The notes: generated by a model not told the origin, from the letters alone. Numbered from the stretch's first letter, positions 32,577-42,667 are shown. The stretch: DNA of 64,000 bases from Parvibaculum sp046297875 (GCF_046297875.1 NZ_JBKBHD010000001.1:2604001-2668000); one strand, 5' to 3'. Program-made: numbers and translations.

Positions 32577-34907
32577 TCAGAACGAAGTACCCGCGCTGAA
32601 GCGGAACGATTCCTTTTGGTCGTAAGGTTCTTCGACCAGCACATGGGCGAAGTCGAGGCGGATCGGGCCGAACGGCGACTGCCAGTAAAGGCTGACACCA
32701 ACCGATGCGCGCGGCGCAAAATCATCGATGACACCCGGGTACAGGGTGGAATCGTAGTCAGCGATACCGATGTAACCGCCGTCCACAAACACCGAAGTCC
32801 TTACGCCCAGCGCGTCCGGCAGTCCGTTGGGGAACGACAGTTCCGCCGTACCGAAAACATAGGCGAGCGCGCCGACGGCATCATTGTTTGGCGAGGACAG
32901 GTCGCGAGGACCGACACCACCACGTGCGAAACCTCGGATCGTGTTGCCGCCCTTGAAGAAATGGTCGGCCAGTGGCACTTCCTGTCCGATTCCGTGCGTA
33001 TATCCGCCGTCCAGTTTCCAGCTCGTCAGGAAACCCTCTGTAAGCTGATAATAGAAGCGAGCCAGAACCTCGTTCGAAATGTAGCGGACATTGCCGCCGA
33101 CACCGGCGAAATTCTGCGTAAAGAGGAAGTCCCAGCCGCCTGTCGGATCGACCGGATCATTCCGGTTGTCGTAGTAGTAGTCGTAACCGATGATCGAACG
33201 GTATTTCTCGCCTTCGGCCGCCTTGACGATGTTTGAAGCGTTCGGATGTACGTCGAAAATCTCGTCATACCGGAACTGATAGCGGGCGAGGAACCTGGAC
33301 TTGTCCGAGAGCGGGAAGCCGAAGCGCAGGCCAAAGCCCTGCGAACGCGAGTTGAACGAGGACTCGTTCTGATAGTTCGTTTCGCTGCCGAACAAATCAA
33401 AGCCGCCAACCAGATTGCGGTCGAGGAAGTAGGGATCGGTATAGCGGAAATCGATCAGCTGCCTGCGCTTCGAAATCGACAGGCTGGTGCTGAGCTGCAG
33501 TCCGCGGCCCAGGAAGTTGCGTTCCGAAAGCTGGATGCCGGCCACCGCATTGTCGAGCGTCGAGAAACCGGCACTCAAGGACAGCGAGCCCGTCGACTGC
33601 TCCTGAACGTCGACATTGATCACGGTCTTGTCGGGTTCGGTGCCAGGGTCCTGAGAGATGTCGACTTTCGCAAAATATCCAAGCGCGCGAATGTTCTTCT
33701 CGGAGCGGTCGAGCAGAACCTTGTTGAAGGCGTCGCCTTCCGACATGCGCATCTGCCGCCGGACCACCTTGTCCAGCGTGCGGGAGTTGCCCGTGATATT
33801 GATACGCTCGACATAAACGCGAGGGCCTTCGGTGATCTGAAAGGTGAGGTCGATCACCTTCTCGTCGGTGCGCCGCCGAACCCGCGGGCGCACTTCGGCA
33901 AAGGCATAGCCGCTCGTGCCGGCCGCATAGGTGAGATCATCAAGCGTCTTGTCGATCAATCCTGCGTTGTAGATGTCGCCGGTCTTCGGAAGGAGCAGAG
34001 CCTCAAGTTCTGCCATATTCAACTTGTCGAGTTCAGTCGTGACGATGACTTCGCCAAACTCGTAGATATCGCCTTCGTCGACCGTGAACGTGATGTGGAA
34101 GGCGGAGTCGTCACGCCGCAGATCGGCGATGGCCGACACGACCCGGAAGTCGGCATAGCCGCGCTGCAGATAGTAGCGGCGAAGCAATTCGCGGTCATAG
34201 GTCAGGCGGTCGGGGTCATAGCTGTCGGAAGAGGACAGAAACTTCCACCAGGCGGATTCGCTGGTGGAGATGACTTCCCGCAACTTGCCGTCGCTGAATT
34301 TGGTGTTGCCGATGAAATTGATCGACGCGATCTTTGTCTTGGGGCCTTCGGTGATCTCAAATACCAGATCGACGCGGTTCTGCGGCAGCTGGATGATCTT
34401 TGGATCGACCGTTGCCGAGAACCTGCCGCCACGGCGGTAGAGTTCGATCAGGCGTGTGACGTCGCTCTGCACCTTCGCGCGCGTGTAGACGGTACGCGGC
34501 TGAAGTTGCACTTCCTGCCGCAGATCGTCTTCGTTGATCGCACTGTTCCCTTCGAAGGCGACACGGTTGATGATCGGGTTTTCCACGACCGACACGATCA
34601 CCCGGGTTCCATCGAGATGCATCGACACGTCTGCAAACAGGCCCGTGCCAAAAAGCTGCTTCAGCGAGGCGTCGGCAATCTGCGGGTCATACTGCATGCC
34701 AGGCATCAGCAGCATATAGGTCCGGACCGTGCCGGACTCGATGCGCTGGTTGCCCTGCACGACAATTTCGGTGATGTAAGGTGCCTCGGCGCGGGCTTGC
34801 CCGCCCGCCCCCGCCAAACCGGTTGCGACAATCGGCACAACAAACAAAGCCGCGGCCATTGCCGCGATGCGCGCCGTTCTGGTCAAATAGCCGGCCAGTC
34901 GCCCCAT
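32577..34907 (-). CDS. bamA: Outer membrane assembly factor BamA
   Basis: BamA is the core of the BAM complex that inserts beta-barrel proteins into the outer membrane. The 776-residue protein has a signal peptide ending GGQARA and five POTRA domains (about residues 45-400). A 16-strand barrel follows, with the conserved lid-lock motif as FARGG after GGNTIRG, and a C-terminal Phe (SAGTSF). ATG 34907 has AGGGG five bases before; ATG 34928 is also possible. rseP lies directly upstream and ompH downstream. Confidence 0.95.
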   Translation of the reverse strand: MGRLAGYLTRTARIAAMAAALFVVPIVATGLAGAGGQARAEAPYITEIVVQGNQRIESGTVRTYMLLMPGMQYDPQIADASLKQLFGTGLFADVSMHLDGTRVIVSVVENPIINRVAFEGNSAINEDDLRQEVQLQPRTVYTRAKVQSDVTRLIELYRRGGRFSATVDPKIIQLPQNRVDLVFEITEGPKTKIASINFIGNTKFSDGKLREVISTSESAWWKFLSSSDSYDPDRLTYDRELLRRYYLQRGYADFRVVSAIADLRRDDSAFHITFTVDEGDIYEFGEVIVTTELDKLNMAELEALLLPKTGDIYNAGLIDKTLDDLTYAAGTSGYAFAEVRPRVRRRTDEKVIDLTFQITEGPRVYVERINITGNSRTLDKVVRRQMRMSEGDAFNKVLLDRSEKNIRALGYFAKVDISQDPGTEPDKTVINVDVQEQSTGSLSLSAGFSTLDNAVAGIQLSERNFLGRGLQLSTSLSISKRRQLIDFRYTDPYFLDRNLVGGFDLFGSETNYQNESSFNSRSQGFGLRFGFPLSDKSRFLARYQFRYDEIFDVHPNASNIVKAAEGEKYRSIIGYDYYYDNRNDPVDPTGGWDFLFTQNFAGVGGNVRYISNEVLARFYYQLTEGFLTSWKLDGGYTHGIGQEVPLADHFFKGGNTIRGFARGGVGPRDLSSPNNDAVGALAYVFGTAELSFPNGLPDALGVRTSVFVDGGYIGIADYDSTLYPGVIDDFAPRASVGVSLYWQSPFGPIRLDFAHVLVEEPYDQKESFRFSAGTSF

Positions 34908-34985
34908 CCTGTCCCCTAACCTTCTCATCTTCGCCCAACCGCGACCCAGGTCGCACTTTGCGGCGCTGCCGTCAGATCGCGGCAA

Positions 34986-36143
34986 TCAGCTGAACAAACC
35001 ACCAAGAAACGAGAATACCTGCAAACGAGACAGGTCATTCCATGTCGCAAATATCATCAATGTCATGACCAGCGCGAGGCCGATACGGAAACCGTATTCC
35101 TGGGCTTCCTCGCCGAGCGGCCGCCCCCGCACCGCCTCAACCGCATAATACAGAAGATGGCCGCCATCAAGGAGCGGCACAGGAAACAGGTTCAACAGAC
35201 CTATGCTGACCGAAAGGAGCCCGGTCAGCATCAGAAGCGCAACGATACCGAATGTCGCGATCTGCCCCGAGGTTTCCGCGATTCCGATGGGTCCGCGAAG
35301 CTGGTCCGCCGATTCCCGCCCGGTAATCATGCGCCCGATATAGGCGAATGTCTGTTCAACGATGAAGCCGGTCTGCTTGACGCCTTGCCAAATGGCAGCG
35401 ACCGGGTTGCTCCGCACCACCTCTGTCGTCCCGCCGTGCTGAATGCCAAGCTGCGGCACGCGATGCACATTCCCGAACCGGTCGGTGATTTCATTCACTT
35501 GGGGCGTGGCGGTCAATGTGAGCTGTCCGCCGTCGCGTTCAACACCGAATGTCATGGTCGAGGTCGTCGTCGAAACGTAGCGCTGAATATCCTCGAAACT
35601 GTCTACGCGCTTCCGGTCAATCGAGACAATCCGGTCGCCGGCCATGAAGCCTGCCGCCGCTGCCGGGCTGCCGTCGACCACCCCGCCGACAAGCGGAGTG
35701 CTGATCTGGCGGCCGACAAAGGTGAACACACTGGCGAAAATGACGATAGCGAGAATGAAATTGGCAATGGGCCCCGCTGCAACGACGGCGGCGCGCTGAT
35801 GCAACGGCTTGAAGTGAAAAAGGTCGGCCTTCTGGTCTTCCGGGATGGCGTCGAGTTTCTCGCGATCCGGGACGCTCGCGGCATTCTCGTCGCCCGCGAA
35901 CTTCACATAACCGCCAAGCGGCACCCAGCTCACCTTCCAGCGCGTGCCGTGCCTGTCGTTCCAGCCGAAAATCTCCCGCCCGAAACCGATCGAGAAAACA
36001 TCGACTTTCACACCGAACCAACGCGCGACCGAAAAATGACCAAGCTCGTGGAAGAAGACCACAATGGTCAGCACGAAGAGGAAGGGAATGAGATAGCTCC
36101 AGAGCGACTCTCCGAAGCCTCCTATCCCGGCAAGCAGTTCCAT
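34986..36143 (-). CDS. rseP: Site-2 protease RseP
   Basis: RseP is an intramembrane zinc protease that cleaves membrane-bound regulators such as anti-sigma factors. The 385-residue protein has the metal motif HELGH at residues 32-36 in the first helix. A PDZ domain lies in the middle (GSPAAAAGFMAGDRIVSIDR), and the second zinc motif is in LLNLFPVPLLDGGHLLYY. ATG 36143 is chosen because the 25 upstream residues of the longer frame lack family resemblance. It lies between dxr and bamA. Confidence 0.95.
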   Translation of the reverse strand: MELLAGIGGFGESLWSYLIPFLFVLTIVVFFHELGHFSVARWFGVKVDVFSIGFGREIFGWNDRHGTRWKVSWVPLGGYVKFAGDENAASVPDREKLDAIPEDQKADLFHFKPLHQRAAVVAAGPIANFILAIVIFASVFTFVGRQISTPLVGGVVDGSPAAAAGFMAGDRIVSIDRKRVDSFEDIQRYVSTTTSTMTFGVERDGGQLTLTATPQVNEITDRFGNVHRVPQLGIQHGGTTEVVRSNPVAAIWQGVKQTGFIVEQTFAYIGRMITGRESADQLRGPIGIAETSGQIATFGIVALLMLTGLLSVSIGLLNLFPVPLLDGGHLLYYAVEAVRGRPLGEEAQEYGFRIGLALVMTLMIFATWNDLSRLQVFSFLGGLFS

Positions 36144-36277
36144 CACGCTCAAGCTGTTGTCCCACTCAACGAGCGGCAGCCCATCCGGATACCGGACGAG
36201 ACTCTGCCGTTCCCCCACTACACACCCAGCCCGGTGGCATTGTCGATTCCCGGGCCTCTTGCTTTTGACAGACTACG

Positions 36278-37501
36278 TCAGCGGCTATGCTTTTGCACCC
36301 ATTGGCGCGCAAGAATTCGGGTGTTTCTGTCAATTTCGTAAACGCCGTCCAGGTCAGCGGGAGCGCCGTTCCGCCCGGCATTTCCGGCCATTATATCGGC
36401 CGCCAGCCGCGCAATATCCAGAAAGCCTATTGCACCGCCGAGAAATGCCTCCACGGCCACTTCATTGGCGGCATTCAGCACCGTCGGGGCGGCGCCCCCG
36501 GCCCGGAGTGCTTCGCGGGCGAGGCTCAATGCCGGAAACCGTTGCAAATCAGGCTCTTCGAAGGTTAACCGGGCGATCTGCGCAAGATTGAGCTTCTCGG
36601 TTGGTGCGGCCATCCGGCCAGGCCATGCAAGCGCATAGGCGATGGGGGTCCGCATATCGGGCGAACCAAGCTGCGCCAGAACCGATCCGTCGACATAGGC
36701 GACCATGCTGTGAATGATCGATTCCGGGTGAATGATGACGTCAAGACGCTGCTCGCCGACCGGAAAAAGATAATGAGCTTCAATGAGTTCCAGCCCCTTG
36801 TTCATCAAGGTGGCGGAATCGACCGAGATCTTGGCTCCCATATCCCAGCGTGGATGGGCGACCGCCTGCGCCTGGCTCGCCTTCGCCATCTCCTCGAAAC
36901 TCCAGGTCCGGAACGGGCCGCCGGAGGCGGTCAGCACGATCTTGTCGACCGTTTCGAGCTGCGCGGTGTCGAGCACCTGAAAGATGGCATTGTGTTCGGA
37001 ATCGACAGGCAGGAGCATCGCGCCGGATTTCCTGACTTCGGCCAGGAACAGCGGACCGGCCGAAACCAAGCACTCCTTGTTGGCGAGCGCAACATGGGCG
37101 CCGCGGCGGACAGCGGCGAGCGTCGGGGCAAGCCCGGCCGCCCCGACAATGCTTGCCATCACCCAGTCGGCCGGGCGGCCAGCCGCCTCTTCGACGGCCG
37201 CCTCGCCTGCCGCCGCTTCAACCCCGGTGCCGGCAAGGCCGTCCTTCAATGCGGCGTAGTGCGTCTCATCGGCGATCACGGCAAGGCGAGGCCGGAACTC
37301 GCGTGCCTGGGCCACGAGCGCGGTCACGTTGCGGTGCGCCGTCAGCGCCACAAGATCGAAGCGTTCGCGGTCACGCGAGATCAGGTCGAGCGTTGAACAC
37401 CCGATCGAGCCAGTCGAGCCCAGAATGGTGACACTGCGCCGGGCGTCTTGCGGCGAGCGTGTCCCCCGTTCATTGATATCGGCGGCGATGCTCAAGGCCA
37501 A
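36278..37501 (-). CDS. dxr: 1-deoxy-D-xylulose 5-phosphate reductoisomerase
   Basis: Dxr makes 2-C-methyl-D-erythritol 4-phosphate, the committed step of the non-mevalonate isoprenoid pathway. The 407-residue protein has the NADPH motif VTILGSTGSIGCSTLDLI, LANKECLVSAG, LPVDSEHNAIFQ with the metal ligands, and the ASGGPFR and HPRWDMGAKISVDSATLMNK segments. The start appears to be TTG 37501, with GGGGGT upstream, inside the cdsA 3' end (10-bp overlap). Confidence 0.96.
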   Translation of the reverse strand: MALSIAADINERGTRSPQDARRSVTILGSTGSIGCSTLDLISRDRERFDLVALTAHRNVTALVAQAREFRPRLAVIADETHYAALKDGLAGTGVEAAAGEAAVEEAAGRPADWVMASIVGAAGLAPTLAAVRRGAHVALANKECLVSAGPLFLAEVRKSGAMLLPVDSEHNAIFQVLDTAQLETVDKIVLTASGGPFRTWSFEEMAKASQAQAVAHPRWDMGAKISVDSATLMNKGLELIEAHYLFPVGEQRLDVIIHPESIIHSMVAYVDGSVLAQLGSPDMRTPIAYALAWPGRMAAPTEKLNLAQIARLTFEEPDLQRFPALSLAREALRAGGAAPTVLNAANEVAVEAFLGGAIGFLDIARLAADIMAGNAGRNGAPADLDGVYEIDRNTRILARQWVQKHSR

Positions 37502-38343
37502 ATCAGTACCCCCGCGGCAGGGCTCGCCGCATCGTTCATCAGGGCCAGCAGGGCAGCGCCAAGCGCAACTGCCACAAGTCCGTCCACCCGGTCGAGAATA
37601 CCGCCATGTCCGGGAATGAGGGTGCCGGAATCCTTGACGCCCGCGCGGCGTTTCAAGGCGGATTCAGCGAAGTCGCCCGCCTGTTCGACGACCGTCAGCA
37701 CGATCGCAATGGCGATCAGCGCCAGCAGCGAGCCTGCGCCCAGCCACATCCATGTCGCGACGGCCACGGCTATGGCGCCGCCCATGCCGCCGATCAGACC
37801 GGCCCAGGTCTTCTTGGGCGAAATTTTCGGCGCCAGCTTCGGTCCGCCGATAAACCGGCCTGCGAAATAAGCAAAAATATCGATGGCCCAGACAGTTGCG
37901 AGCAGCCAGAAAATTACCGTGAGTCCAAGCGCCGGATCGGCGCGCAGCCAGATCAGCGCGACCAGCGGCAGGACGACATATGGATAGGCGATCAGGGCGG
38001 GCCATAGCGGTTGCCCGGTCCAGCTTCGCGCCGCCAGCGCAAACGCAAGCCCCGCTGCGCCCGCAGCCAGCGCCGCCGTCGTCAGCCCCGCCACTGCAAA
38101 CGCCAGCGCCACGAGAGCGGTGATGGCAAGAAGGGCCGATTTCCGGAGGCTCGCCTCTCCAAAAAGCAGGCCGGCTGTTTCACGCGCCATCAACACCGCG
38201 GCAATGGCCAGCAGGCCGGCGAAGAACCAGCCGCCGAACCAGACCGCGGCAAGTACCAATGGCGCCAGAACGGCGGCGGATGCGATGCGTATCTTGAGAT
38301 CACCGGTGCGGCTTGCGGCTATTTCGCCGGCTGTATCGGTCAT
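37492..38343 (-). CDS. cdsA: Phosphatidate cytidylyltransferase CdsA
   Basis: CdsA makes CDP-diacylglycerol, the branch point of phospholipid synthesis. The 283-residue protein has about eight transmembrane helices, and the family signature near the C-terminus is visible as KRRAGVKDSGTLIPGHGGIL with DRVDG after it. ATG 38343 overlaps the uppS stop as ATGA. The frame extending to 38400 lies inside uppS and is not needed. Confidence 0.95.
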   Translation of the reverse strand: MTDTAGEIAASRTGDLKIRIASAAVLAPLVLAAVWFGGWFFAGLLAIAAVLMARETAGLLFGEASLRKSALLAITALVALAFAVAGLTTAALAAGAAGLAFALAARSWTGQPLWPALIAYPYVVLPLVALIWLRADPALGLTVIFWLLATVWAIDIFAYFAGRFIGGPKLAPKISPKKTWAGLIGGMGGAIAVAVATWMWLGAGSLLALIAIAIVLTVVEQAGDFAESALKRRAGVKDSGTLIPGHGGILDRVDGLVAVALGAALLALMNDAASPAAGVLIWP

Positions 38344-39107
38344 GATCCGGCATCCGGTACCGGGGCATCGAGCCCCCCGAAACGGCGGCTGCGGCTGCAA
38401 TATTCGTCGACCGCCTCGCGCAACCTTTCAGGCGTGAAATCCGGCCACAGGGCATCCGAGAAAACGAGTTCGGAATAGGCCCCCTGCCAGATCAGGAAGT
38501 TGGACAGGCGTTTTTCGCCGCTGGTGCGGATGATGAGGTCGGGGTCGGGAATACCCGCCGTATCGAGGAAGCCCGATACAATTTCCGGCGTGATCATTTC
38601 CGGGTCGAGGTTGCCCGCCTTCACCTCGCGCGCGATCCGGCGCATGGCCGAGGTGATTTCGTTCTGGCCGCCATAATTGAAAGCGATCTGGAGCTTCAGC
38701 CGGCTGTTCTCCCGTGTCAGGGCCTCGGCCTCGTCGATCAGCGCCACGATATCGGCGTCGAGATGATCGCGGTCGCCGATCACACGGACCTGCACCCCGT
38801 TCTGATGCAGTTCCGCAAGATCGCGGCGGATGAAGAGCCGGAGCAGCCCCATGAGGTCGCTCACCTCTTCGGCCGGGCGCTTCCAGTTTTCCGAGCTGAA
38901 CCCATAGAGCGTCAAATATTCGATGCCGATTTCGCCCGCCGCACGCACGATCACACGAACCGCCTCGACGCCCTGGCGGTGCCCGGCGACACGCGGCAAA
39001 TGGCGCTTGGCAGCCCAGCGGCCGTTGCCATCCATGATGATGGCCACGTGCCGAGGCAGTTTACCCGGCGCGGCCTCGCTCATCTTTTGGCCGGAGGTGA
39101 GCGTCAT
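38340..39107 (-). CDS. uppS: Isoprenyl transferase (undecaprenyl diphosphate synthase type)
   Basis: UppS makes the C55 carrier lipid for cell wall and polysaccharide synthesis. The 255-residue cis-prenyltransferase has HVAIIMDGNGRWAAKR with the catalytic Asp, then LTLYGFSSENWKRP and the C-terminal DLIIRTSGEKRLSNFLIWQ. It couples by 4 bp to cdsA and lies 74 bp downstream of frr. Confidence 0.96.
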   Translation of the reverse strand: MTLTSGQKMSEAAPGKLPRHVAIIMDGNGRWAAKRHLPRVAGHRQGVEAVRVIVRAAGEIGIEYLTLYGFSSENWKRPAEEVSDLMGLLRLFIRRDLAELHQNGVQVRVIGDRDHLDADIVALIDEAEALTRENSRLKLQIAFNYGGQNEITSAMRRIAREVKAGNLDPEMITPEIVSGFLDTAGIPDPDLIIRTSGEKRLSNFLIWQGAYSELVFSDALWPDFTPERLREAVDEYCSRSRRFGGLDAPVPDAGS

Positions 39108-39181
39108 GGCGCCAATTTTTCCTCAATGGAAATCATATGGTTAACGGCAACCTCTCGCTCAGGTCAGAAACACGCAGGTCA

Positions 39182-39745
39182 TCAGACCTGCATGATCTCG
39201 GCCTCCTTGTGCGCAAGGGCGGCATCGATCTCGCCGATCACCTTGTCTGTCAGCTTTTGCACCTTTTCGGACCAGCTCTTGTGATCGTCCTGACTCATCT
39301 GTGAGTCTTTTTCGAGGCGCTTCAGTTCGTCCATCGCATCGCGGCGGACATTGCGGACCGCGATCCGGGCCTGCTCGGTATATTTGGCGGCGATCTTGGT
39401 CAGTTCCGTACGCCGTTCCTGGTTGAGCTCAGGAATCGGCAGGCGAAGCATCATTCCGTCCACGACCGGGTTGAGCCCCAGGCCCGAGCTGCGGATGGCC
39501 TTCTCCACGGCGCCCACCATGCTCTTGTCCCACACCTGAACCGTGAGCATGCGCGGCTCCGGCACGCCAATGGTCCCTACCTGGTTGATCGGCATGGACT
39601 GGCCATAGGCCTCGACCACGATGGGCTCCAGCAGGCTTGCCGTCGCGCGCCCGGTCCGGAGCCCCGCGAATTCCTGCTTCAGCGACTGAAGCGCACCGCG
39701 CATCCGGCGTTCGGTATCGTCGATGTCAAAGCTGTCGTTAGCCAT
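39182..39745 (-). CDS. frr: Ribosome recycling factor
   Basis: Frr, with EF-G, splits post-termination ribosomes. The 187-residue product has the two-domain L-shape, with the helical bundle around LRTGRATASLLEPI and VRNVRRDAMDELKRLEKD and the small domain with RLPIPELNQERRTEL. It lies 32 bp after pyrH, in the conserved pyrH-frr pair. Confidence 0.97.
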   Translation of the reverse strand: MANDSFDIDDTERRMRGALQSLKQEFAGLRTGRATASLLEPIVVEAYGQSMPINQVGTIGVPEPRMLTVQVWDKSMVGAVEKAIRSSGLGLNPVVDGMMLRLPIPELNQERRTELTKIAAKYTEQARIAVRNVRRDAMDELKRLEKDSQMSQDDHKSWSEKVQKLTDKVIGEIDAALAHKEAEIMQV

Positions 39746-39777
39746 TTCCTGTCCTTCTTATTTCCGTGTCACGCCGC

Positions 39778-40521
39778 TCAGGCAGCGTTTGAAATCACGG
39801 TGCAACGGCCTGCACCTTTCAGAACCCTGGCGAAGCCGCCCGGCTCATCGATGGAATAAACGATAATCGGAATGTTGTTTTCGCGGGCCAGCGCGATGGC
39901 CGAGGCATCCATTACCTTCAGGTCACGCGACAGCACGTCCATGAAGGTGAGCCTTTCGTAGCGCTCGGCATTGGCCACCTTATGGGGGTCGGCCGAATAC
40001 ACGCCATCGACCTGCGTGCCCTTGAAAAGCGCGTCACATCCCATCTCTACAGCGCGGAGTGCGGCCGCCGTGTCGGTGGTGAAGAAGGGATTGCCGGTAC
40101 CGGCTGCAAATATCACGACCCGGCCCTTTTCCATGTGGCGCACAGCCCGGCGGCGGATATAGGGCTCGCAGACGGTCGTCATCGGGATTGCGGACTGAAC
40201 GCGCGTCGGAATCTCGATCGCTTCCAGCGCGGTCTGCATGGCAAGCGCGTTCATCACGGTCGCGAGCATGCCCATATAGTCGGCACTGGCGCGCTCCATG
40301 CCTTTGGCGGCGCCCGAAAGACCGCGGAAGATGTTGCCGCCGCCGATCACGAGACAGACCTGCACCCCCGCTTCGACCGCTTCCTTTATGTCGCCTGCAA
40401 TCCGGTCGACGGTCGCAATGTCGATGCCGTACTGGCCGTCACCCATCAGGGCCTCGCCTGAGACCTTGAGCAAAACGCGGGAATAGAGCGGTTTTTCGGG
40501 CATGGGCATCCGTTCCGTCAT
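39778..40521 (-). CDS. pyrH: Uridylate kinase
   Basis: PyrH phosphorylates UMP to UDP in the bacterial hexameric amino-acid-kinase fold. The 247-residue product has LLKVSGEALMGDGQYGID, VIGGGNIFRG, and the nucleotide region FAAGTGNPFFTTDTAAALRA. The N-terminus has three possible ATGs (MTERMPMPEK); the first is listed. It is separated from tsf by 144 bp that include a likely terminator. Confidence 0.96.
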   Translation of the reverse strand: MTERMPMPEKPLYSRVLLKVSGEALMGDGQYGIDIATVDRIAGDIKEAVEAGVQVCLVIGGGNIFRGLSGAAKGMERASADYMGMLATVMNALAMQTALEAIEIPTRVQSAIPMTTVCEPYIRRRAVRHMEKGRVVIFAAGTGNPFFTTDTAAALRAVEMGCDALFKGTQVDGVYSADPHKVANAERYERLTFMDVLSRDLKVMDASAIALARENNIPIIVYSIDEPGGFARVLKGAGRCTVISNAA

Positions 40522-40602
40522 AACCGGCCGGGAAGGCCTGTTTACTCAAGCATGGGGCAAGGCGGGCCGGTTTTCCGAATCCCCGCGTGCCCTCAAGACA
40601 AT

Positions 40603-40636
40603 AACGCCCCCAACACCATCTGGCGAAGGGGGCGTT
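40603..40636 (-). terminator. Probable terminator or processing hairpin after tsf
   Basis: AACGCCCCC (40603-40611) and GGGGGCGTT (40628-40636) form a perfect 9-bp stem around 16 bases, 30 bp past the tsf stop. On the minus strand it is followed by the T-rich but broken ATTGTCTT. It may end or attenuate the rpsB-tsf transcript before pyrH. Confidence 0.6.
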
Positions 40637-40665
40637 GTACTCAAATCTGCCTTTCGGGCGGGTTA

Positions 40666-41592
40666 TCAGCCGCGAGCGGCAGCCGCAACCTCCGCCGCGA
40701 AATCCGATTCTTCCTTTTCGATGCCCTCACCGAGCGCGAAACGGACGAAACCGACCACGGTGATCGGGGCACCGACACCCGCTTCGGCCGCTTTCACGGC
40801 CTTTTCGACCGTATCGTCGGGGTTCATCACGAAGGCCTGCGAAAGAAGCACGACTTCCTCGTAGAACTTGCGGATACGGCCTTCGACCATCTTTTCGATG
40901 ATGTTGTCGGGGCGGCCGGATTCCTTCGCTTCGGCGATGAGCACATTGCGCTCACGCTCGACAACGGTGGGATCCAGATCTTCCTTGCGGGTCGAAAGCG
41001 GGTTCGTCGCCGCGATATGCATGGCGATCTGGCGGCCAAGCTCAAGGAGCTTCGCCTTGTCGCCCGTCGACTCGAGGCCGACCAGCACACCGATCTTACC
41101 AAGGCCCGGCACGACCTGGTTATGGACATAGGCCGCAACCGCGCCATCCGACACGGAGATGAAACCGGCGCGGCGGACATTCATGTTCTCGCCGATGGTG
41201 CCGACCATTTCGGTCACGTGGTCCTTCACGGACTTCGAGGCGCCGGGGAAGTTCGCGGCCACGAGCTTGTCGAAGTCGCCGCCATTCTCGAGCGCGACTT
41301 TCGCAATGTCCGTCACCATCTTCTGGAACTGTTCGTTGCGCGCCACGAAGTCGGTTTCGGAGTTCACTTCGACGACGGCGCCAGCGGTGCCGTTCGCCAC
41401 GACGCCGATCAGACCTTCGGCTGCCACGCGGCCGGCCTTCTTCGCGGCCTTGGCGAGACCCTTCGTCCGCAGCCAGTCGATCGCTGCTTCCATGTCGCCG
41501 CCGGCTTCGTTCAGAGCCGACTTGCAATCCATCATGCCTGCGCCGGTCTTCTCGCGCAGTTCCTTCACCATGCTTGCGGTGATCTCAGCCAT
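40666..41592 (-). CDS. tsf: Elongation factor Ts
   Basis: EF-Ts recycles EF-Tu from GDP to GTP. The 308-residue protein starts ITASMVKELREKTGAGMMDC (UBA-type N-terminal domain) and has the EF-Tu contact motif NSETDFVARNEQF. The two dimerisation-type core subdomains follow. ATG 41592 matches the family start; the frame to 41811 runs into rpsB. rpsB lies 98 bp upstream. Confidence 0.97.
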   Translation of the reverse strand: MAEITASMVKELREKTGAGMMDCKSALNEAGGDMEAAIDWLRTKGLAKAAKKAGRVAAEGLIGVVANGTAGAVVEVNSETDFVARNEQFQKMVTDIAKVALENGGDFDKLVAANFPGASKSVKDHVTEMVGTIGENMNVRRAGFISVSDGAVAAYVHNQVVPGLGKIGVLVGLESTGDKAKLLELGRQIAMHIAATNPLSTRKEDLDPTVVERERNVLIAEAKESGRPDNIIEKMVEGRIRKFYEEVVLLSQAFVMNPDDTVEKAVKAAEAGVGAPITVVGFVRFALGEGIEKEESDFAAEVAAAARG

Positions 41593-41690
41593 TGTATCCT
41601 CGATTGTCTGTCGTCCCCTGCGGGTTGCGCAGCGGGGCATTGAAAGCCTGAATTGGCCCAGCCGGAGCCGGGCCAATGCGAAAGCGTCGA

Positions 41691-42452
41691 TTACTCGGCG
41701 ACTGCCGGAACTTCTTCCGCCGCAGGTTCGGCCGAAGCACCGATGTCGATGCCGGAAGCCGACTGGCTCTGCGAGATACCGTCGATGACGGCGCGCGAGA
41801 CGAGATCGCAATAAAGGCTGATCGCGCGGGCGGCGTCGTCATTGCCCGGCACCGGATAGGCGATGCCATCCGGGTTCGAGTTCGAGTCGAGAATGGCGAC
41901 GACCGGGATGCCGAGCTTGCGGGCTTCTTGAATTGCAATCTCTTCCTTGTTCGTGTCGATCACGAAAATGAGATCCGGCAGACCGCCCATGTCCTTGATA
42001 CCGCCGATGGCGCGCTCGAGCTTGTCGCGCTCGCGGGTCAGGTTCAGGACTTCCTTCTTGGTCAGGCCGCGCGCTTCACCGGAGAGCATCTCATCGAGTT
42101 CGCGCAGGCGGCGGATCGAGTTCGAAATGGTCTTCCAGTTGGTCAGCATGCCGCCGAGCCAGCGGTGATTGATGTAGTACTGGGCGCATTGCCGAGCGGC
42201 CTGAGCGACCGGCTCGGAAGCCTGGCGCTTGGTGCCGACGAAAAGCACGCGACCGCCGCCGGCAACCGCATCGCGCACCGCGAGAAGGGCCTGGTGCAGC
42301 AGCGGAACCGTCTGCGCGAGATCAATGATGTGGATGTTGTTGCGGTCGCCGAAGAGGAACTTCTCCATCTTCGGGTTCCAGCGGTGGGTCTGGTGACCGA
42401 AATGGACACCGGCCTCGAGAAGCTGACGCATAGAAAAATCGGGGAGTGCCAT
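41691..42452 (-). CDS. rpsB: 30S ribosomal protein S2
   Basis: S2 is a small-subunit protein needed for S1 binding. The 253-residue product has MRQLLEAGVHFGHQTHRWNP, VPLLHQALLAVRDAVAGGGR, the YINHRWLGGMLTNWKTI signature and PDLIFVIDTNKEEIAIQEA. An Ala/Glu-rich C-terminal tail follows. A promoter and a leader of about 146 nt precede it. Confidence 0.98.
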   Translation of the reverse strand: MALPDFSMRQLLEAGVHFGHQTHRWNPKMEKFLFGDRNNIHIIDLAQTVPLLHQALLAVRDAVAGGGRVLFVGTKRQASEPVAQAARQCAQYYINHRWLGGMLTNWKTISNSIRRLRELDEMLSGEARGLTKKEVLNLTRERDKLERAIGGIKDMGGLPDLIFVIDTNKEEIAIQEARKLGIPVVAILDSNSNPDGIAYPVPGNDDAARAISLYCDLVSRAVIDGISQSQSASGIDIGASAEPAAEEVPAVAE

Positions 42453-42604
42453 GACACCCTATCTCCTTTTCCGGTTGAACCTCCGCGGGGAGTGAACGAC
42501 CGCCCTTGAGCCTTCAAAGGAGGGTCGCACCGGACCGACTAACCCTATGTTTTCCCTCTTAAAAGGGAAGTGGGAGAGCCGAACCCCGCGTGTGGAATGG
42601 CGCC

Positions 42605-42632
42605 TTTATAGGGGAAAACGGCAAAAAGGCAA
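42605..42632 (-). promoter_or_regulatory. rpsB promoter with long structured leader
   Basis: On the minus strand, TTGCCT (42632-42627), a 16-bp spacer and TATAAA (42610-42605) predict a start near 42598. The leader contains a TTCCCT/AGGGAA hairpin around 42565, which could be an S2 autoregulation site; that role is inference. Confidence 0.6.
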
Positions 42633-42667
42633 GCGGGACGGGCTGTTAGTCCCGGCGGTGCCGATCT